Positions 59,840 to 64,000 of a DNA stretch of 64,000 bases are shown here, in pieces; within the stretch, counting starts at the first letter, position 1; each line of letters opens with the position of its first letter. The stretch is from NCBI RefSeq assembly GCF_019511645.1, contig NZ_JAEUAX010000005.1, forward strand, positions 62,001 through 126,000, written 5' to 3'. The stretch is from Microbacterium ureisolvens (GTDB taxonomy: Bacteria > Actinomycetota > Actinomycetes > Actinomycetales > Microbacteriaceae). The translations under genes were made by a program, and so were the position numbers. The notes beneath the pieces were generated by a model. That model had not been told where the DNA came from. It searched no databases and worked only from the letters and a program-made list of their open reading frames with translations.

Positions 59840-61327
59840 GTGGACGCCTTCGCCGCGGTCGACTTCGAGTTCGCTCGTCAGGTGCTGCAGCGGGGCGTCG
59901 CCGCGCTGTTCGTCATCGCGTTCGTCTCCTCCCTGAACCAGTTCCGCCCCCTCCTGGGCGAGCACGGCCTCCTGCCCGCGCCCGAGCTGCTCGAGTGGGT
60001 GCGCACCTCCGAACGGGCGGCACGGATGCTGCGCCCGACACTCTTCCGCTTCCTCCGGTACACCGACCGCAGGCTGGTCGCCCTCTGCTGGTTCGGCATC
60101 GTGATCGCGGCGACGCTGGTCGCCGGGCTTCCGCAGCTCGGTCCGCCGTGGGTGCCGATGCTGTGCTTCCTCGCGCTGTGGCTCGGCTACATGTCGATCA
60201 CATCGATCGGGCAGACCTTCTACGGGTTCGGGTGGGAGATGCTGCTGCTCGAGGCCGGGTTCCTCGCCGCGTTCCTGGGCTCGGACGACCAGCCTCCGCC
60301 GGTCGTCGTGATCGTGCTGTTCTGGTGGCTGGTGTTCCGGCTGGAGTTCGGCGCGGGCATGATCAAGATCCGCGGCGGTCGCGAATGGCGCGACCTCACG
60401 GCGTTGACCTACCACCACGAGACGCAGCCGATGCCGGGGCCGCTCAGCCGCCAGGCGCACCTCCTGCCCCGCTGGTTCCACAAGGGCGAGGTGATCGGCA
60501 ACCACTTCGCGCAGCTGGTGGTGCCGTGGTTCCTGTTCGCGCCGCTCGCCGGGCTGTTCGTCCCGGGACCGGTGCCCGCGATCATCGGCGCCGTGGCGGC
60601 CGCGATCGTCATCGCGACGCAGGCCTGGCTCGTCGTCACCGGCAACTTCGCGTGGCTCAACTGGGCGACCATCGTGCTCGCCTTCTCGGCCATCGGACTG
60701 CCCGGAATCGGCGCAGAGCACCGGGGCGCAGCATCCGATCCGCCCTTCGTGATCGACGGGCTCCCGCTGTACTGGCTGGTCATCACGTGCGCGGTCGGGG
60801 TGCTGTACGTCGTGATCAGCTGGTGGCCCCTGCAGAACCTTTTCGCCAGGCGGCAGCTCATGAACGCGTCGTTCAACCGGTGGCAGCTCGCCAACGCCTA
60901 CGGCGCATTCGGCACCGTGACGAAGCAGCGCATCGAGATCGTCGTCGAGGGCACGCGGGACGAGGATCCCGACAACGCCACATGGCACGAGTACGGCTTC
61001 AAGGGCAAGCCGGGCGACGTCCACCGCATCCCGCGGCAGTTCGCGCCGTATCACCTGCGGCTCGACTGGCTGATGTGGTTCCTGCCGCTCGGCCGCTCTC
61101 TGGACGACTGGTTCGCGGCTTTCCTGGTGCGGCTTCTGGAAGCGGATGCTGCGACCCTGCGCCTGCTCGCCCACGACCCGTTCGCCGGCGCTGCGCCGAG
61201 ATGGGTGCGGGCGGTCTCGTACCGCTACCGGTTCACGACGCGCGCGGAGTTCCGCCAGTCGCACGCGCGGTGGACGCGCGACCGGCGGCGCGTCGTCATG
61301 GGACCGGCGTCCCTGCGCCGCCGTTGA
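59840..61327 (+). CDS. Lipase maturation factor family membrane protein
   Basis: 495 residues from a GTG at 59840. Several helices (LFVIAFVSSLNQFRPLLGEHGLLP, LVALCWFGIVIAATLVAGL, WEMLLLEAGFLAAFLG, VVVIVLFWWLVFRLEFGAGMIKIRGGREWRDLTALTYHHETQPMPGPLS) and a C-terminal soluble part with ANAYGAFGTVTKQRIEIVVEGT and WHEYGFKGKPGD. These are hallmark segments of LMF1-type proteins, ER lipase chaperones in animals; the bacterial role is unknown. Its end overlaps the convergent MFS gene by 32 nt. Confidence 0.9.
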   Translation: MDAFAAVDFEFARQVLQRGVAALFVIAFVSSLNQFRPLLGEHGLLPAPELLEWVRTSERAARMLRPTLFRFLRYTDRRLVALCWFGIVIAATLVAGLPQLGPPWVPMLCFLALWLGYMSITSIGQTFYGFGWEMLLLEAGFLAAFLGSDDQPPPVVVIVLFWWLVFRLEFGAGMIKIRGGREWRDLTALTYHHETQPMPGPLSRQAHLLPRWFHKGEVIGNHFAQLVVPWFLFAPLAGLFVPGPVPAIIGAVAAAIVIATQAWLVVTGNFAWLNWATIVLAFSAIGLPGIGAEHRGAASDPPFVIDGLPLYWLVITCAVGVLYVVISWWPLQNLFARRQLMNASFNRWQLANAYGAFGTVTKQRIEIVVEGTRDEDPDNATWHEYGFKGKPGDVHRIPRQFAPYHLRLDWLMWFLPLGRSLDDWFAAFLVRLLEADAATLRLLAHDPFAGAAPRWVRAVSYRYRFTTRAEFRQSHARWTRDRRRVVMGPASLRRR

Positions 61328-62846
61328 CGGCGGCCTGGCGCTCCCGCGCGGTGCGGCGGGCCGTGAGGTCGACGATCGCCACGAGGAACGCGAGCCCGAG
61401 GAAGACCCCGACCGACAGCATCCCGAACGCGTACGCATCGTGATAGACCACGAGGCTGTCGTGCGAGCCGGACTCGCGGTAGATGGCCGCGTAGAACAGC
61501 GACAGCGCGACCGCGGTGCCGACCGCGGCGCCGATGCGCTGGCCGAGCTGGCCGACGGAGCCGGCGAGCCCGCCCTGCTTGACCGGGATGTCGCCCAGGG
61601 TGAGCGCCTGGTTCGGGGCGATGACGAGACCGCCACCCGCCCCGCCGACGGTCATGACCGCGGCGGCGATGTACGGGGTCCATGCCGGGTCGCTGTAGAG
61701 CGCGGCCAGCACCAGCCCGCCGACGCACAGCAGCATGCCGGCGAGCCCCCACACCACGACGACGCGGCCGTGCGTGCTGACGAGGTTGCCGCCGATCCAT
61801 GAGGTGACGGCCGAGGCGAGCGCGAATCCGATGGAGACCATGCCCGCGTACACCGGCGCGAGCCCGAGGCCCAGCTGAAGGAACAGCGTGGTGACGAGGA
61901 ACATCGCCGGCGCCGCGGTGAAGTACGCCGTCTGCAGCAGCGTGCCGTTGCGGTACGAGGTGATGCGGAACAGGCCGAGCGGGATGAGCGGGTTGCGGCC
62001 GCGCTTCGCATAGCGGCGCTCCCACGCGATGAATGCCGACGCGAACAGCGCGAAGGCGACCAGCAGCCACCAGCGCGCAGGGTTGTCCGTAGGCGCGCCG
62101 GTCGTGAAGAGGAAGGGCCACATCAGCGAGACGACGCTCGCGCCGAACAGCAGCACCCCGACCGGATCCAGCTGCACCTTGCGCGCGGACCGCGTGCGCG
62201 TGTCGGGCAGCAGCCACAGCGCGAGGGCGATCGCGATGAGGCAGAGCGGCACGTTCATCCAGAAGATGAGCCGCCAGCCGTTCGTGGGTCCGCCGAGGGC
62301 GATGAGCAGGCCGCCGAGGGTCGGGCCGAAGGCGGTCGCGATGCCGATCGTGGCACCGAAGAGGCCGAACGCGCGGGCGCGCTCCTTGCCCTGGAACAGC
62401 TCCTGCGCCATGCCCAGCACCTGGGGCATCTGGATGCCGGCGGCCACGCCCTGCAGCAGTCGACCGATCAGCAGCACCTCCGCGGTCGGCGCGAGCGCGC
62501 ACAGCACGCTCGTCACCGTGTAGAGCGAAAGCCCGACGACGAAGAGCGTCCGCCGCGACCGCTGGTCGCCCAGGCGCCCCATCGGCACCAGCACGAGGCC
62601 GAAGGTGAGCACGAAGCCCGACACGATCAGCTGCAGCTGGGTCGAGCTCGCACCGAGAACCTCGCCGATCGACGGCAGCGCGACGTTGACCTTCGTCATG
62701 TCGAGGATCGTGATCGCCGCGACCGAGACGCACACCCAGAAGGCCCGCCAGCGGGCTCCGTGCGAGAGGGGGATGATCGCCGTCGTGACCGGCACGGCGC
62801 GCGCCTTCTTCGAGGTCTTCTGCGGCGCCGGCTGTGACTCTGACAT
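61296..62846 (-). CDS. MFS transporter, DHA2 drug:H+ antiporter type
   Basis: 516 residues from the ATG at 62846. About 14 helices: VAAITILDMTKVNVALPSIGEVLGAS (motif D1), PMGRLGDQRSRRTLFVVG (motif A), LLIGRLLQGVAAGIQMPQVLGMAQELF, FGATIGIATAFGPTLGGLLIALGGPTNGWRLIFWMNVP (motif C). These fit multidrug exporters of the QacA/EmrB kind. TAGCCT 7 nt before the start suggests a leaderless mRNA. No regulator adjacent. Confidence 0.92.
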   Translation of the reverse strand: MSESQPAPQKTSKKARAVPVTTAIIPLSHGARWRAFWVCVSVAAITILDMTKVNVALPSIGEVLGASSTQLQLIVSGFVLTFGLVLVPMGRLGDQRSRRTLFVVGLSLYTVTSVLCALAPTAEVLLIGRLLQGVAAGIQMPQVLGMAQELFQGKERARAFGLFGATIGIATAFGPTLGGLLIALGGPTNGWRLIFWMNVPLCLIAIALALWLLPDTRTRSARKVQLDPVGVLLFGASVVSLMWPFLFTTGAPTDNPARWWLLVAFALFASAFIAWERRYAKRGRNPLIPLGLFRITSYRNGTLLQTAYFTAAPAMFLVTTLFLQLGLGLAPVYAGMVSIGFALASAVTSWIGGNLVSTHGRVVVVWGLAGMLLCVGGLVLAALYSDPAWTPYIAAAVMTVGGAGGGLVIAPNQALTLGDIPVKQGGLAGSVGQLGQRIGAAVGTAVALSLFYAAIYRESGSHDSLVVYHDAYAFGMLSVGVFLGLAFLVAIVDLTARRTARERQAAVNGGAGTPVP

Positions 62847-62914
62847 CCTGCCCAGGCTAACCCCGTTCCACCGCCGGCCGGGCGCGAAGGCGTCGGGCGG
62901 GAGATGATGGGAGG

Positions 62915-63472
62915 GTGAGACTCCTCGTCGCCGCCCTCGCCTCCGAGCTCGTCGCGTTCCCCGACGACCTCGACGGATTCGACTGCCTCGTCACGGGGCC
63001 CGGAAAGCTGCAGGCGACCTACGCGCTCACCCGCGCGCTCGACGCGACCGCCTACGACGAGATCGTGGTGGTCGGCACCGCGGGTGCGATCGACCCGCGG
63101 CTCGAGGCATCCGTCTACGAGATCTCGGCCGCCCTGCAGCACGACGTCACCGACATCGACGGGATCGTCGGCCAGCATGTGTCGCTGCCGCCGCGCGTCG
63201 AGATCGACCCGGAAGGCGTCACGATCGCGACCGGCGACCATTTCGTCGACGACTCCGAGGCGGTGGAGGTCATCCGCCCGCTCGGCGCGGGCCTCGTGGA
63301 CATGGAGACGTACGCATACATCTGGGTCGCGCAGCAGTTCGGAGTGCCGATCCGCGTGCTGAAGGCCGTCTCGGACCGCGCCCAGGACGGCGCCATCACC
63401 GACTGGCGCACCGCCGTCACCGCCTGCAGCCACCAGCTGCGCGACCGCATCCGCGCCGACTACGGCGTCTGA
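62915..63472 (+). CDS. Nucleoside phosphorylase/nucleosidase family protein (MTA/SAH nucleosidase-like)
   Basis: 185 residues from a GTG at 62915 with GGGAGG upstream. PNP/UDP fold: LLVAALASELVAF, GPGKLQATYALTRAL, EIVVVGTAGAIDP, LVDMETYAYIWVAQQFGVPIRVLKAVSDRA. The DMETYA glutamate contacts the ribose in this family, and SDRA carries the catalytic Asp. Shorter than classic MTAN (about 230). Probably hydrolyses a nucleoside such as methylthioadenosine; substrate unproven. Confidence 0.87.
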   Translation: MRLLVAALASELVAFPDDLDGFDCLVTGPGKLQATYALTRALDATAYDEIVVVGTAGAIDPRLEASVYEISAALQHDVTDIDGIVGQHVSLPPRVEIDPEGVTIATGDHFVDDSEAVEVIRPLGAGLVDMETYAYIWVAQQFGVPIRVLKAVSDRAQDGAITDWRTAVTACSHQLRDRIRADYGV

Positions 63473-63475
63473 CCC

Positions 63476-64000
63476 TCACGAGACCCACTGCGTCTTCTGC
63501 CATGTGATGTTCGCGAGCGTCGCCTGGCCCGACAGCGATGGGTGGAAGTAGTCGCGCGTCGAGATGTCGGACTTCACGAAGGCGTAGTTCGCGACCGCGT
63601 AGCCGTCGAAGCGGCACTTCGCCGTGGCTGCGCAGGCCGCCTCCAGCACCTTGTTGAAATCGGTCACGCGTTGCTGCACCAGCGTGCGCCGCGCCACATC
63701 GGCGGACGCGGTGCTGCTCGGGTTGGCCAGCATCGACTGGCACGTGCCGAGCAGCGACCAGGCGAGACGGGCAGAAAGACTCGACTTGTTGAGGTCGTAG
63801 AGGCGCTGCAGGCTCGGGATGCTCGCGACGAAGATCTCCGGTGCGCCTGCACTGGCGGCCAGGGTTGAGAGCGCCGTCTGCACGTTCGCCCTGAAGGTGT
63901 CGACCGGCGTCATCTGCGCCACCGTCCGGGTGCAGGCGTCGATCGCGCCGATCTCGATGGTGACGTACTGCGCTCCCTGACCGGCGGCGGTCTGCCCCTG
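63476..64000 (-). CDS. SGNH/GDSL hydrolase, N-terminus beyond window
   Basis: The frame is open from the right edge; 174 C-terminal residues are visible. Block III reads QYVTIEIGAIDACTRTVAQMTPVDTF, where the family usually has G-A-N-D; the oxyanion-hole asparagine is replaced by isoleucine. Block V is intact: DYFHPSLSGQATLANITW with the D-x-x-H catalytic pair. Other features: cysteine pairs CQSML and AACAATAKCRFDG, suggesting a secreted protein. The signal peptide and block I serine lie outside the window. Confidence 0.85.
   Translation of the reverse strand, partial: QGQTAAGQGAQYVTIEIGAIDACTRTVAQMTPVDTFRANVQTALSTLAASAGAPEIFVASIPSLQRLYDLNKSSLSARLAWSLLGTCQSMLANPSSTASADVARRTLVQQRVTDFNKVLEAACAATAKCRFDGYAVANYAFVKSDISTRDYFHPSLSGQATLANITWQKTQWVS

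Overview
The window looks like chromosome from a high-GC actinobacterium of the family Microbacteriaceae, most likely Microbacterium. Three things suggest this: uniformly high GC with strong third-position bias, the gene families present (menaquinone genes, F420-type LLM oxidoreductases, DUF4229, DUF3467, a bS22-like 32-residue ribosomal protein beside a BldC-like regulator), and the constant recurrence of GCATCCGTC / GACGGATGC on both strands. Taxonomy is an inference; no rRNA is present. I saw no tRNA, CRISPR array, insertion sequence, integrase or prophage. No gap between genes exceeds 300 bases.

Layout. 1-2 kb: a frameshifted membrane gene with a PadR regulator, then a PPK2 kinase. 2-8.5 kb: menaquinone genes menD, menA, menE and menB with small membrane proteins and a VOC protein; menC lies apart at 18.1 kb. 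8.5-12 kb: a lipoprotein and a single polypeptide carrying a complete ECF-type ABC importer, convergent with B12-dependent methionine synthase metH. 15.8-18 kb: an LLM oxidoreductase and a second PadR/membrane-protein module. 19-25 kb: TetR, an MMPL exporter with an ATPase-like tail, and a YhgE/Pip protein. 26.7-31.6 kb: system II cytochrome c maturation (phosphatase, tlpA, ccdA, resB, ccsB). 33-35.6 kb: a short AspRS, glutaredoxin, rhodanese, the bS22-like gene and the BldC-like regulator. 35.7-41 kb: TetR with a divergent drug ABC exporter, then an ArsR-family gene beside trkH/trkA. 41-47.9 kb: proC, an ArsR/SRPBCC pair, a hydrolase, a CDF transporter, an LLM enzyme and membrane proteins. 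48-51.6 kb: tadA, upp, a PLP decarboxylase/membrane-protein pair with a structured leader, and DUF3467. 51.7-58 kb: a 1206-residue nuclease-helicase and nadE. 58-64 kb: an oxidoreductase, a lipase-maturation-factor-like protein, an MFS transporter, a nucleosidase and a truncated SGNH hydrolase.

How genes work together. Menaquinone synthesis and cytochrome c maturation both serve the respiratory chain. The lipoprotein/ECF importer next to metH suggests corrinoid uptake feeding methionine synthesis (inference). Several regulators sit beside clear palindromic operators: two PadR genes with related 21-bp sites, a TetR with two GATACA-N4-TGTATC sites, a TetR with TAAACAGT repeats, and an ArsR with a 14-bp palindrome on its -35 box. 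Many genes carry a TANNNT hexamer 5-8 nt before the start codon, which points to widespread leaderless mRNAs. Many terminators are hairpins built from the GGATGCTGC / GCAGCATCC word.

The most unusual items are the one-chain ECF transporter, the palindromic element coding for its linker, the MMPL pump with a decayed ATPase-like tail, the paralogous PadR modules (one apparently broken) and the structured leader of the decarboxylase operon.
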